Notes under the pieces: generated by a model | What the model saw: the letters and a program-made list of their open reading frames with translations, nothing else | What the model was told of the DNA's origin: nothing | The model's database searches: none | Shown: positions 43,336-51,683 of the stretch, in pieces | Position numbering within the stretch: the first letter of the stretch is position 1 | Layout: each line of letters starts with the position of its first letter | NCBI RefSeq assembly: GCF_001542915.1 | Contig: NZ_LNNH01000012.1 | Location: 124,001 to 188,000 of the forward strand | Length of the DNA stretch: 64,000 nucleotides | DNA from: Peribacillus simplex | GTDB taxonomy: Bacteria > Bacillota > Bacilli > Bacillales > DSM-1321 | Direction: 5' to 3' | Program-made: the position numbers and the translations under genes

Positions 43336-43352
43336 TTGCTCAACCTCCAAGT

Positions 43353-43715
43353 CTATAAGCCAATATGCTCGAAATCTTTTAGCTTCACTTCTTGCTGTTT
43401 AGGCCCTAGGAATTGAACCATCTCTGCAACCACTTCCGTTACGTATATGTTCTTGCCATCCTTGTTTTCGTATCTCCTCGTTTGTATCCTGCCCGTGATG
43501 CCGATCAGTGTCCCCTTTTTACAATACTGGGCAGTATTTTCAGCCGACTTTTTCCATATGATACATTGTACGAAGTCCGCTTCGTAATCACCAACCGTAT
43601 TACGGAAGTTACGGTTGATCGCTAAAGTGACGTTGGAAACAGCCTTGCCGTCGGGGGTATACCTTAACACGGGATCCTTCGTAAGCCTGCCGACAAGGGT
43701 TACTTGGTTAATCAT
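43353..43715 (-). CDS. ssbB: Single-stranded DNA-binding protein SsbB
   Basis: This 120-residue OB-fold protein ([44 protein letters not shown]) binds single-stranded DNA. It lacks the acidic DDDIPF-type tail of the essential SsbA, as does the competence protein SsbB (113 residues) of B. subtilis. In B. subtilis ssbB also lies in the ywp region near ywpF and fabZ (ywpB), as here. GGGAGGGAG precedes the ATG at some distance. It leads a mini-operon with two tiny ORFs. Confidence 0.9.
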   Translation of the reverse strand: MINQVTLVGRLTKDPVLRYTPDGKAVSNVTLAINRNFRNTVGDYEADFVQCIIWKKSAENTAQYCKKGTLIGITGRIQTRRYENKDGKNIYVTEVVAEMVQFLGPKQQEVKLKDFEHIGL

Positions 43716-44087
43716 CTTGTCTTTTTCTCTCCCTCCCTTTAAGATGCTTTAATCATACTCGTTCTTCATTCAATAAAAAAATGGCGGAAACGGTCTAATT
43801 TCAGCCTTAACCTTCTTGAAAAGGATGTAAATCGATTAAAAATCTAATTATCCTGCTTAAAATAAGTTAATAACCAAATAGTTAACAAAATTAAATATTT
43901 TGCAAATTTTTATCCTATCCTTCATAATTTAGACAATTGCTGGGTTTTCATTTCATTAAGGGGCCGTCTTTTAGTATGATATAATTACCTTTATAAGGAT
44001 TAATCGACAAAGGTCATTTTGGATAGATTAAAAATCACGTATGAGAGGGGTATATTCCGCTCTTTTGGCAAGAAACGGAGGAATTAG
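43716..44087. other. Divergent control region ssbB / ywpF
   Basis: This 372-base AT-rich stretch contains a good -10 (TATAAT, 43980-43985) facing ywpF but no clear -35. A-tracts and T-tracts are abundant around 43860-43910, but none has the exact AAAA-N5-TTTT spacing of a ComK half-site, so competence control of ssbB is not shown. Confidence 0.4.
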
Positions 44088-44522
44088 ATGAAATCGTTTA
44101 AATTGATCTCGCTGCAAATTGTTACGGAGAATTTACACTTGATTGATATTGCATTAACAGACGGGCTGATAATAAATAAGGAAAACGATGCCAGGACCTG
44201 GCTGCTGGAAGCCTTTGTGGATGAAAATCACTTCAAGGAGCTTGAGCCATCGCTTCCAAATATAGACGGTGAGGTCTATATCCAGGCCGTCATTACAAAA
44301 AAAGATAATGAACCGGCTTTATTTCACACCGCCTTGCGTACGATTAGAAAGGTAGGTAACCATTATAGCCTCTTATTCGTCGGTCATATCCAGAAGACGC
44401 GCAGCAAATATGCAGAACTCCTGCTTGAAGATTTGGTCGAAAAAGGTCTTGTCGGTGATGAATTGATAAATGAATTCAAACAAAAAATCCGCTCGAAGCC
44501 TAAATTGGCAACGAATAAATAA
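44088..44522 (+). CDS. ywpF: YwpF-like protein
   Basis: This 144-residue cytoplasmic protein matches YwpF (136 residues) in the start MKSFKLISLQIVTENLHLIDIALTDGLIINKEND and the middle VITKKDNEPALFHTALRTI. Its function is unknown; in B. subtilis it lies beside ssbB. CGGAGGAA lies before the ATG. A bidirectional terminator follows. Confidence 0.85.
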   Translation: MKSFKLISLQIVTENLHLIDIALTDGLIINKENDARTWLLEAFVDENHFKELEPSLPNIDGEVYIQAVITKKDNEPALFHTALRTIRKVGNHYSLLFVGHIQKTRSKYAELLLEDLVEKGLVGDELINEFKQKIRSKPKLATNK

Positions 44523-44560
44523 AGAATTTGCCCCTTAACCCCCTAACCGAATATACACAT

Positions 44561-44616
44561 AAAAAAGACTGACATAGATGAAAGGATATACATCCTTCTT
44601 CACTAGCCAGTCTTTT
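44561..44616. terminator. Bidirectional terminator, ywpF / lipoprotein
   Basis: AAAAGACTG pairs with CAGTCTTTT. An inner stem built from GATGAAAGGAT and ATCCTTC lies between convergent genes. Confidence 0.75.
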
Positions 44617-44630
44617 ATCATTTTTTGCTA

Positions 44631-44933
44631 TTACTTATTGTTATCTTTTTTATCATCTTTAATTAAGTCATCGTCGTCGTTATTCATGTCGGTATCATCG
44701 TTTTCCATCATACCGTCATCATCTTTATCCAGATCGTTCACATCATTATCATTCATGTCGGTATCATCTGTGCCGCCGTCATTATCATTTACGCCATTGT
44801 TATCATCTTCCATGATGTTGTTGTCATCTTCTGGCGCGGGATTGTTATCATTATCATTCGTTCCACATCCGGCAAGGAACATTATGGATAATAAAGATCC
44901 CCCAATTAGTGCTAAAATTCTGCTCTTCATCAT
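44631..44933 (-). CDS. Asp/Asn-rich small lipoprotein
   Basis: This 100-residue exported lipoprotein has a signal ending FLAGCGT, and almost all of the rest is Asp, Asn, Met and Glu (for example DDTDMNDNDVNDLDKDDD). The ORF begins at 44963, but GGGAGG lies 9 bases before ATG 44933, which is chosen. An identical 18-base block (ATTCATGTCGGTATCATC on the plus strand) occurs twice, near 44682 and 44750, so the tail grew by short duplications. The acidic tail may bind cations at the wall; function is unknown. Confidence 0.75.
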   Translation of the reverse strand: MMKSRILALIGGSLLSIMFLAGCGTNDNDNNPAPEDDNNIMEDDNNGVNDNDGGTDDTDMNDNDVNDLDKDDDGMMENDDTDMNNDDDDLIKDDKKDNNK

Positions 44934-45044
44934 TTTTGGCAACCTCCCTTCTTTCTTAATCATTAGCTATTTTGCCCGAATGTGAAAATAACTTGCGTCC
45001 TATTTAAAATTTAAAAAGAAAATGTGCCACATCCGAAATCGATC

Positions 45045-45076
45045 AAAAAAAAGCCGGACATAAAATGTCCAGCCTT
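45045..45076 (-). terminator. Terminator after fabZ
   Basis: On the minus strand AAGGCTGGACAT-TTT-ATGTCCGGCTT (with wobble pairs) is followed by a T-run, 120 bases past the fabZ stop. Confidence 0.7.
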
Positions 45077-45196
45077 CAAAGGGAGAATAAAAAAAGGGTC
45101 TGAAATTCAGTTTGCGTTCAAAAGCAAGCAGTGCTCTTTATTATATACACCGCCTAGTGGCCGCTTAAACCATCTTTTTAAAAAACGGTGGATGAT

Positions 45197-45625
45197 TTAT
45201 TTGTCACCAAAGGCAAACATGATTTCGGCTTCACATGCTACTTCGCCATCTACAGTTGCGACCGCTTTCCCCTTGCCCATCGATCCTCTCATCCGCACTA
45301 TTTCAACTTCAAGACGCAGTTGATCGCCCGGTTTCACTTGCTTTTTAAAGCGACAGCTATCGATTCCGGCAAAAAATGCAAGCCGTCCTTTATATTCTTC
45401 TTGTTTCAAAACGGCTACAGCACCGACCTGTGCCAAAGCTTCAACGATTAAAACCCCAGGCATAACTGGATAATCAGGAAAATGGCCATTGAAGAATTCT
45501 TCATTGGCAGAGACATTCTTCAATCCTACCGCCCGTTTCCCTTCATCTATTTCGATAATCCGATCCACCAATAAAAATGGATAGCGATGCGGAATGATTT
45601 CTTTAATTTGTGTGATATCAAGCAT
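45197..45625 (-). CDS. fabZ: 3-hydroxyacyl-ACP dehydratase FabZ
   Basis: This 142-residue hot-dog-fold enzyme removes water from 3-hydroxyacyl-ACP in fatty acid synthesis. Catalytic His48 ([11 protein letters not shown]) and Glu62 (VEALAQ) are present, and length is normal. GCAGGAGGAAC precedes the ATG. In B. subtilis fabZ (ywpB) sits beside flhOP as here. Confidence 0.95.
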   Translation of the reverse strand: MLDITQIKEIIPHRYPFLLVDRIIEIDEGKRAVGLKNVSANEEFFNGHFPDYPVMPGVLIVEALAQVGAVAVLKQEEYKGRLAFFAGIDSCRFKKQVKPGDQLRLEVEIVRMRGSMGKGKAVATVDGEVACEAEIMFAFGDK

Positions 45626-45748
45626 ATTCGTTCCTCCTGCGAATTCATTTTATAAACATGACAAGGCTCGCCCATGCCCTTGAAGGCGGTGCAGTGACCC
45701 AGTAATTAAATCGGTTAACGCGTAATTCCCACCCCAAGAAAGGGAAAA

Positions 45749-46003
45749 TTACGCGTCCTTGTTCACTATGTCAATAATATGGGTCCATGTCGATTTTTGG
45801 AAAACATCCAGGGCATGCCCTCCCCCAATGACACTATAGCCTAAAAGCGCCCCTGATAATACAGCAATGAATATCAATCCAATAACAATTAGTAAACGAA
45901 GCCAAATTGGCAAAAGACGGACCTTGATCCTGCGATGCGGTTTCGTCTCGACTTCATTTATCTCTTCTTCAATTTGTTGTCTCATTACACGATTTTGTTC
46001 CAT
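45749..46003 (-). CDS. EpuA-like small membrane protein
   Basis: This 84-residue protein has a charged N-terminal region (MEQNRVMRQQIEEEINEVETKPHRRIKVRLLPIWLR) and one membrane helix (LLIVIGLIFIAVLSGALLGYSVIGGG). It matches the small family annotated as DNA-directed RNA polymerase subunit beta/EpuA, a name that does not describe a proven function. The ORF opens at 46075, but the family start is ATG 46003; AAAGGAG lies about 14 bases upstream, further than usual. It lies between flhP and fabZ. Confidence 0.7.
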   Translation of the reverse strand: MEQNRVMRQQIEEEINEVETKPHRRIKVRLLPIWLRLLIVIGLIFIAVLSGALLGYSVIGGGHALDVFQKSTWTHIIDIVNKDA

Positions 46004-46174
46004 ATAGAATGTGAAAGCTCCTTTACCTAAGAAAACTCGCCGATTTATTTTCCCTTTACTCCAGGAATTCGGCAACTATGCAAAATGATAGCCCCAAACG
46101 ATTCTCATTGTCATGAATCCATTATAACCGATTTGCTGTAAATCCGCAGGAAGGCATTTTAATTTCCAGATATC

Positions 46175-47023
46175 TTAACGGATACCATTGATCAATCCGT
46201 TCATTTGATCTGCCATCGTGATGGACCGGGATTGAAATTGATAAGATCGCTGAACATTGATCAAATCCGACATTTCCTTTGATAAATCGACATTGGAGGA
46301 CTCGAGGGCACCTTGGCGGACGGCTATTTGATTTCGGGAATCACCTGTCAGTGCAGTCATGATATCGTCGACGGTTACATCAAGGCCATCGATGTTTTCG
46401 GGCAGGCCAAGTAAATTTCCGCCTAGACGGTCAAGGAATTGCGGTTTCGTGACCGAGACGACGCCAAGTCCGAAGCTTTCCCTTCCATATTCTTCAGTAT
46501 TCACCGTCAGAACTCCATCTTCCGAAATCTTAATGTCTGTAATATTCCCGTCAATCTGGATGGGATCACCATTTTCATCAAGCACTTGATGCCCCGCAGA
46601 TGTAACAAGCATCATTTGGTCCGGATCATTCGCGTTAGGAGATAAGTAAAATGCCCCATCCCGTGTTAGCCTTGTATTGACCCCCTTACCGTCCTGAACG
46701 CTCACAGTGAAGAATTGGTCTTCCTTGGTCAATGCGGCATCAAGGTTACGGTCTGTCGTCTTTATCGCTCCCTGTGAAAGCACCAATTGGGATTGGCTCA
46801 GCATAGCGCCTGTTCCCTGCCGAAGGCCCGGTGTCGTCAGCCTGCCTTTTTCCTTGGACTCATTCGGTTGATTATTGAAACTCTGTATCAATAAGTCATT
46901 GAAGCTTGTTTGGGTCTTTTTGTAGGCAGTCGTATCAACATTGGCGATATTATTGCTTATTTGATCGATTTTGCTTTGAAGTTGGTTCAGCGTATTTGCC
47001 GCTGTCATCATGGTCCGATTCAT
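46175..47023 (-). CDS. flhP: Flagellar hook-basal body protein FlhP
   Basis: This 282-residue rod/hook-type protein has the N-terminal flagellar rod motif (MNRTMMTAANTLNQLQSKIDQISNNIANVDTTAYKK) and C-terminal motif (SSNVDLSKEMSDLINVQRSYQFQSRSITMADQMNGLI), which form coiled axial structures. It follows flhO by 55 bases and is probably read from the sigma-D promoter ahead of flhO. Confidence 0.92.
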   Translation of the reverse strand: MNRTMMTAANTLNQLQSKIDQISNNIANVDTTAYKKTQTSFNDLLIQSFNNQPNESKEKGRLTTPGLRQGTGAMLSQSQLVLSQGAIKTTDRNLDAALTKEDQFFTVSVQDGKGVNTRLTRDGAFYLSPNANDPDQMMLVTSAGHQVLDENGDPIQIDGNITDIKISEDGVLTVNTEEYGRESFGLGVVSVTKPQFLDRLGGNLLGLPENIDGLDVTVDDIMTALTGDSRNQIAVRQGALESSNVDLSKEMSDLINVQRSYQFQSRSITMADQMNGLINGIR

Positions 47024-47078
47024 GACTATTCCCCTTACATGGTCAATTTTCCAGTGACGTTTTTCTTCTTATGTTCAC

Positions 47079-47915
47079 TTAAAGCCGGCCAACTTCATTG
47101 ACCGCTTTATCCAAGCTTTTATCATAGGCTTGAAGGATCTTCTGACTGGATTCAAATGAGCGATATGCGGACATCATTTCCGTCATCGTCCTCGATTGAT
47201 CGACATTCGAGCCCTCCAGGAAGCCTTGCTTGGTAGAAAAACCGCCATCTACGGCCGCATATGCGCTAGGTAATTCCTCATTATCCACAGCCTTATACAG
47301 GCCTTCCCCATCCTTCATCAGCTGTGAAGATGGATCATTTGAATAACCGATGCCCAGTCGTGCGGTTTGAACATTCCCCTCTAAAATGACACCGTCATCC
47401 GTAACGCTGAAACGGTCGCTCTCAAGCTTGATCCGTTCCTTATTTTCATTCAGGACATATTGACCTGAAGGAGTGGTTAAATAGCCTTGCCCATCCAGGG
47501 TAAAACTGCCGTTACGCGTATAACGGAGCCCGCCATCCTCATTCTGGACAGTAAAAAGCACGGAACCTTTCCGTCGATCTGCATTGATCGGCAGGTTCTC
47601 ATCAGCCAGGGCCATATCGGTATGGAGTCCCGTTTCCTCCAATGTACCCTGGGTGAATAACGGGTTAGCCTCCTGTACGTAAACGCCGGTGCTAAGCCCC
47701 CCGACCTTGGAGAATCCAGGGATGGCCAATTTATTTTCAGTAGGAACCGTCTTGCTCCCCATATTGCTGATGAGCAATTCTGGAAAAGACCTTACACTCG
47801 TTTGATCGGCTTTATACCCTGTTGTATTGGCATTGGACATATTGTTTGTGAGTAATTCAGTGCGCCTTTGCTGGGCAATCATCCCGGAAGCAGCTGTATA
47901 AAATCCTCTTAGCAT
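47079..47915 (-). CDS. flhO: Flagellar hook-basal body protein FlhO
   Basis: This 278-residue flagellar rod-family protein has the N-terminal LRGFYTAASGMIAQQRRTELLTNNMSNANTTGYK motif and a C-terminal SNVDQSRTMTEMMSAYRSFESSQKILQAYD motif. ATG 47915 is chosen because GAGGAG lies 8 bases upstream; the GTG at 47924 overlaps that site. A sigma-D promoter lies about 55 bases upstream. FlhO and FlhP are distal rod proteins in Bacillus. Confidence 0.92.
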   Translation of the reverse strand: MLRGFYTAASGMIAQQRRTELLTNNMSNANTTGYKADQTSVRSFPELLISNMGSKTVPTENKLAIPGFSKVGGLSTGVYVQEANPLFTQGTLEETGLHTDMALADENLPINADRRKGSVLFTVQNEDGGLRYTRNGSFTLDGQGYLTTPSGQYVLNENKERIKLESDRFSVTDDGVILEGNVQTARLGIGYSNDPSSQLMKDGEGLYKAVDNEELPSAYAAVDGGFSTKQGFLEGSNVDQSRTMTEMMSAYRSFESSQKILQAYDKSLDKAVNEVGRL

Positions 47916-47970
47916 CTTCTTCACTCCTCATTCTTTAAAGACTCCTGCCGTTCATTTCCTCATATCTTTC

Positions 47971-47997
47971 TTATCGGACATGAACATCGGTATCTTA
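47971..47997 (-). promoter_or_regulatory. Sigma-D promoter of flhOP
   Basis: On the minus strand TAAG (47994-47997), a 15-base spacer and TCCGATAA (47971-47978) match the sigma-D consensus TAAA-N15-GCCGATAA at 10 of 12 positions. It lies 56 bases before the flhO start, as expected for a motility operon. Confidence 0.8.
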
Positions 47998-48186
47998 AGG
48001 AAAATGAAAAGCTTTAGGCAGAAATAATATTGGTTAGGTCAGATTTAAAGGAATGGTGTTAAATACCCGATATAAAAGAAGAGGGCCTATTGCTCATCAG
48101 TACTAGAACCGCACGCACTTTCACTATGCCCCATGTTTGTCTGAACCTTAGACCCTTATCTTATGATGCAGATTTCCATCCGCTTT

Positions 48187-49188
48187 TTAGTTGAATTTGT
48201 GCCTTGGCAACTTGTCCATATTATCGAGCATGATCCCAGTTCCTATTGCTACACAATCCATTGGATGCTCTGCAACCAGTACAGGGACTTTAAGTTCTTC
48301 GGCAAGCAGTAAATCGATGCCATGAAGCAAGGCTCCCCCGCCCGTTAAGATGACGCCGCGGTCGATGATGTCAGCCGAAAGTTCAGGCGGTGTCCGCTCA
48401 AGCACGCTTTTGGCAGCTTGTACAATGACGGAAACCTGCTCGCGAAGAGCTTCCTCGATTTCTTCGGAGTTGACAGATATGGTCCTAGGCAGGCCCGACA
48501 CCATATCACGGCCACGAATGTCGATGACTTCATTGCGTGAACCTGGGAATACCGTCGCAACCTGGATCTTGATGTTTTCCGCTGTACGCTCACCAATCAG
48601 AAGCTTGTACTTCCGCTTGATATAATGCAGGATTTCGTTGTCGAATTTGTCACCGGCCATTTTAATGGAAGAAGATGTAACGATGTCACCCATTGACAGT
48701 ACGGCAATATCCGTCGTACCTCCGCCTATGTCCACGACCATATTGCCGCTCGGTTGAAAAATATCCATGCCGGCGCCGATTGCAGCCACTTTCGGTTCTT
48801 CTTCAAGAAATACTTTTTTCCCGCCGCTTTTTTCAGCAGCTTCTTTGATTGCCTTTTGTTCGACACTCGTTATGTTTGTCGGGCAGCAAATCAGAATCCT
48901 CGGCTTGGAAAGGAAGCCCTTGACATTCAATGTATTGATAAAATGCTTAAGCATCGATTCTGTTACATCAAAATCGGCAATGACTCCATCTTTCAAAGGG
49001 CGAATGGCGATGATGTTTCCCGGGGTCCGGCCTACCATTTTACGAGCTTCTTCCCCGACTGCAAGAACACGGTTCGTATTCTTATCAATCGCCACTACCG
49101 AAGGCTCATTTAACACAATTCCTTTACCTTTGACATGTATAAGAACATTGGCTGTTCCAAGATCTATCCCAATATCTCTAGCAAACAT
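48187..49188 (-). CDS. mbl: Cell-shape actin homologue Mbl
   Basis: This 333-residue MreB-family ATPase forms membrane filaments that direct lateral wall synthesis. Motifs include IGIDLGTANVLIHVKGKGIVLNEPSVVA, DIGGGTTDIAVLSMG and LTGGGALLHGID. Length equals B. subtilis Mbl (333), and the spoIIID-mbl order is the Bacillus one, which separates it from MreB and MreBH. It is downstream of spoIIID, separated by a terminator-like hairpin. Confidence 0.95.
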   Translation of the reverse strand: MFARDIGIDLGTANVLIHVKGKGIVLNEPSVVAIDKNTNRVLAVGEEARKMVGRTPGNIIAIRPLKDGVIADFDVTESMLKHFINTLNVKGFLSKPRILICCPTNITSVEQKAIKEAAEKSGGKKVFLEEEPKVAAIGAGMDIFQPSGNMVVDIGGGTTDIAVLSMGDIVTSSSIKMAGDKFDNEILHYIKRKYKLLIGERTAENIKIQVATVFPGSRNEVIDIRGRDMVSGLPRTISVNSEEIEEALREQVSVIVQAAKSVLERTPPELSADIIDRGVILTGGGALLHGIDLLLAEELKVPVLVAEHPMDCVAIGTGIMLDNMDKLPRHKFN

Positions 49189-49371
49189 TTCTTAAATCCT
49201 CCTTGAATATCCTCACATATAACCTACTTCTGTCCTAATTGTTTATTTTACCATATTGCATTGACACAAGTAAGTATGAATTATAAATAAACGTTAATGA
49301 ATACTTTTATTTCCTATTTTACCAAAATGTAAGTAATTTCAATACCATATGTACTATCCTTGTTTTTGCCA

Positions 49372-49456
49372 AAAAAAAACCCGGCAGTGAATGGCCGTCA
49401 AGGTTCGGATTTCATCCTGTCCCTGATGGCTCGACTCACATCCAAATGCCGGAATG
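49372..49456 (-). terminator. Terminator after spoIIID
   Basis: On the minus strand CCGGCA and TGCCGG enclose a branched hairpin region of about 60 bases that ends in nine T. It lies 10 bases after the spoIIID stop. Confidence 0.6.
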
Positions 49457-49465
49457 GTCCCCTGT

Positions 49466-49738
49466 TTATTTGACGATTTCTTCTTCTCTTTCAGAGCGTT
49501 TATATTTTAATTTCGTTGCTTCCCCGCCCCTAAGGTGACGGATGGATTTATGATAATCCAATATATCCTTTACTTCGTTAGCCAAATCAGGATTAATTTC
49601 TGGCAGCCTCTCCGTTAAGTCTTTATGGACTGTACTTTTAGAGACTCCGAACTCTTTTGCAATGACGCGGACCGTTTTTCTAGTTTCCACGATATACTTT
49701 CCTATCTTGATGGTTCTTTCTTTGATGTAATCGTGCAC
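49466..49738 (-). CDS. spoIIID: Sporulation transcription factor SpoIIID
   Basis: This 90-residue helix-turn-helix regulator turns sigma-E mother-cell genes on or off and promotes sigK expression. The sequence VHDYIKERTIKIGKYIVETRKTVRVIAKEFGVSKSTVHKDLTERLPEINPDLA is nearly identical to B. subtilis. GTG 49738 is chosen because GGGGAGG lies 9 bases upstream; the ORF start at 49756 has no such signal. A GATTCG/CGAATC dyad (49782-49800) lies in its leader. Confidence 0.95.
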   Translation of the reverse strand: MHDYIKERTIKIGKYIVETRKTVRVIAKEFGVSKSTVHKDLTERLPEINPDLANEVKDILDYHKSIRHLRGGEATKLKYKRSEREEEIVK

Positions 49739-50169
49739 ACCACTCGACCTCCCCAAATTGGATGTGAGAAGTGTGAAATGAGATTCGTATTTTTCGAATC
49801 GAATACCGCTGCCCTATAAACAATGAAAGATAGAATTATTCACCTATTAGATAATTTGTAATAAACGATTCCTCACCTCAAACACTCTCTTTGCATGGTT
49901 TATAACATCTTATTAGCTTGGTTAAGAATATATGCCTAATGGGACAGGAGGTTTGGATATATTTCTAAGTATGACCTGTTTTATTTTGTAAGGAGAAAAT
50001 TATTTCCCAAGAAATTTGTCGGAAATTCAAAAGTTTCAGCAAAAGTGAACGTATTTCCCCGAAAAAAAAGAAAGCCGTCCAGAGTGAACGGCTTTCTTTT
50101 ACCAAATTTTCAGTTGTTGTCATTCGTAACGCCCAAGGTTTTCGTTTTGATTTATGAAAAATCTTTTTA
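49739..50169. other. Gap between spoIIID and spoIIQ with spoIIQ terminator
   Basis: This 430-base gap contains the spoIIQ terminator at 50060-50102: minus strand AAGAAAGCCGT / ACGGCTTTCTT followed by T8, a good 11-bp stem. The part nearer 49739 should hold the spoIIID promoter, but no clear sigma-E match was found. No other gene is supported. Confidence 0.7.
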
Positions 50170-51069
50170 TTAATTAGATTGATTTAACGAATCTTTTAAA
50201 GAACCGCTTTCTTCCGTTGTATCTTCAGCTTGAGTTGAGCCTTCCTTATCCGTGCCATTCTCTAACTCGGTGCCTTCGTCAGTTTCGTCAACGGCAGGAG
50301 TCTCTTCCTTGCCAGTTTCAGATTCTTCGACTGCAGGTGTTTCTTCTTTTTTGGCTGAGTCGTCAAGTTCGCTTCCTTCCGCTTCAGTTGCAGCTTGAAT
50401 GGCAGAAGCTTGTTTATCAAAAAACTCGATTGGGTTCAACGCGATGTTATCTTTTCTGATTTCGAAGTGAACATGTACGCCCGCTTCTTCATTGATTTGG
50501 CTTTTTCCGGCTGCAGCAAGCGATTGTCCTTGCTTTACCTTATCGCCAACTGCAACTTTAATGTCTTTAACAGATTGATAACGAGTAACGACACCATCTT
50601 CATGCGCTACTTCGATTAGATTTCCAAGTAAGGCATCATTTTGAACTTTCGTTACATTCCCGCTTAATGAAGCCTTAACATCGAAAGACTTTCCGTCTTC
50701 CATTGCAATGTCGATCCCTTTGTTTTGCTCATATCTATTGTTGTAGAAAACCAAAGCATCTTCTTGTGCCTTTTCATCTGCATTCACATCATAAAATTGT
50801 TTCTTGATTACCGTCTTATCTGCATTGGCCACAGGCATCTTGGTTGTTTCAAGATTACTATTGACCTCTACTGACGGCTCGCCATAGTTTTTACCTGTTT
50901 CAGCTGATTCCTCTTTGCTATCATTAGCTGAATCATTAAAACTATTTTGTAATAAGAAGGCCGCGGCTAAGATTATGGCTGCACTTGCGATATAGATTGT
51001 TGCTAACGCCCAACGCTGTTTTAGTATACGTCGGATTGTGGAAGTTGATTTCTTTTCTTCCTCTCTCAT
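50170..51069 (-). CDS. spoIIQ: Engulfment protein SpoIIQ (degenerate M23 fold)
   Basis: This 299-residue forespore membrane protein forms the intercellular channel with SpoIIIAH during engulfment. It has one membrane helix (about 20-41) and an extracellular LytM/M23 domain at about 105-215. HVHFE is kept, but the first zinc ligand His is replaced by Asn116 (NKGID), as peptidase activity is also lost in B. subtilis SpoIIQ. The acidic C-terminal tail of about 80 residues contains a duplicated KEETPAV unit. ATG 51069 has GAGGTGA directly upstream and is preferred over the ORF start at 51123. A sigma-F-type promoter lies just upstream. Confidence 0.92.
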   Translation of the reverse strand: MREEEKKSTSTIRRILKQRWALATIYIASAAIILAAAFLLQNSFNDSANDSKEESAETGKNYGEPSVEVNSNLETTKMPVANADKTVIKKQFYDVNADEKAQEDALVFYNNRYEQNKGIDIAMEDGKSFDVKASLSGNVTKVQNDALLGNLIEVAHEDGVVTRYQSVKDIKVAVGDKVKQGQSLAAAGKSQINEEAGVHVHFEIRKDNIALNPIEFFDKQASAIQAATEAEGSELDDSAKKEETPAVEESETGKEETPAVDETDEGTELENGTDKEGSTQAEDTTEESGSLKDSLNQSN

Positions 51070-51088
51070 ATTAATCACCTCAGCAATC

Positions 51089-51117
51089 ATTCTGAACATT
51101 TTGTTAAGATTATATAC
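51089..51117 (-). promoter_or_regulatory. Sigma-F-like promoter of spoIIQ
   Basis: On the minus strand GTATA (51113-51117), a 15-base spacer and GTTCAGAAT (51089-51097) match the sigma-F/G consensus GTATA-N15-GGnnAnAnT with one mismatch. It lies 19 bases before the ATG, giving a very short leader. spoIIQ is a sigma-F gene in B. subtilis. Confidence 0.6.
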
Positions 51118-51221
51118 ACGCATGAAAAAAATTTTTTAGATTTATTTTGTGGAAATGAAACCGATTTTATTCGCGGAATGGTAAAATGTTTGGTATCTTA
51201 CTGCCGAAGGATGTTTAATTT

Positions 51222-51647
51222 ATGAAAAAAGCCCTTAAACTCGTGTTAACCTTACTGCCTTTTCTATATATGATTGCGATCTGGATCATGTCAGGCAACC
51301 CCGATGACATGATTCTTGACCTCCCATCATCGTCGATTGACCGATTTATAAAAGAGGCGCTTCATCTTGTGGAATTCGCCCTTTTGTTCATATTATTCGT
51401 ATCGGCCCTTGCCGCAAACCAAAAACTGAAACCAGGCCTAAGCTTGCTGGCTGCCCTTGTAGCATGCCTCTACGGAGTCTTGGATGAATACCATCAATCC
51501 TTCATTCCGTACCGCTCAGCAACCTTAATAGATATAATAAAAGATATCATTGGAGTGGCTGCTGTCTATTTCCATGTCCAATATCATTATTTCAAGCATG
51601 GACGGGGCTTTTTGACCATCATCGAAAAAGCGACCGCAAAAAAATGA
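51222..51647 (+). CDS. VanZ-family membrane protein
   Basis: This 141-residue protein with about four membrane helices carries the VanZ core DEYHQSFIPYRSATLIDIIKDIIG. VanZ of enterococci raises teicoplanin resistance, but most Bacillus members have no known role. It is divergent from spoIIQ and convergent with spoIID. Its last four codons (TAKK-like end) and stop lie inside the terminator palindrome at 51632-51683. Confidence 0.85.
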   Translation: MKKALKLVLTLLPFLYMIAIWIMSGNPDDMILDLPSSSIDRFIKEALHLVEFALLFILFVSALAANQKLKPGLSLLAALVACLYGVLDEYHQSFIPYRSATLIDIIKDIIGVAAVYFHVQYHYFKHGRGFLTIIEKATAKK

Positions 51648-51683
51648 GAGACGGGATATCCCGTCTCTCATTTTTTTGCGGTC
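51632..51683. terminator. 52-nt perfect palindrome shared by vanZ and spoIID ends
   Basis: From GACCGCAAAAAAATGAGAG to its exact mirror the sequence is fully self-complementary over 52 bases (26 bp per arm, centre ATAT). A and T tracts flank a GAGACGGGAT core stem, so it ends transcription both ways. Both convergent genes end inside it, so both encode a C terminus of TAKK. Confidence 0.9.

Noticed and set aside
43716-44087. ComK boxes upstream of ssbB
   Set aside because: A/T tracts are present but none has the AAAA-N5-TTTT pair spacing; competence control is not claimed.
49739-49930. Sigma-E promoter of spoIIID
   Set aside because: No pair of -35 and -10 elements with acceptable spacing could be seen by eye.
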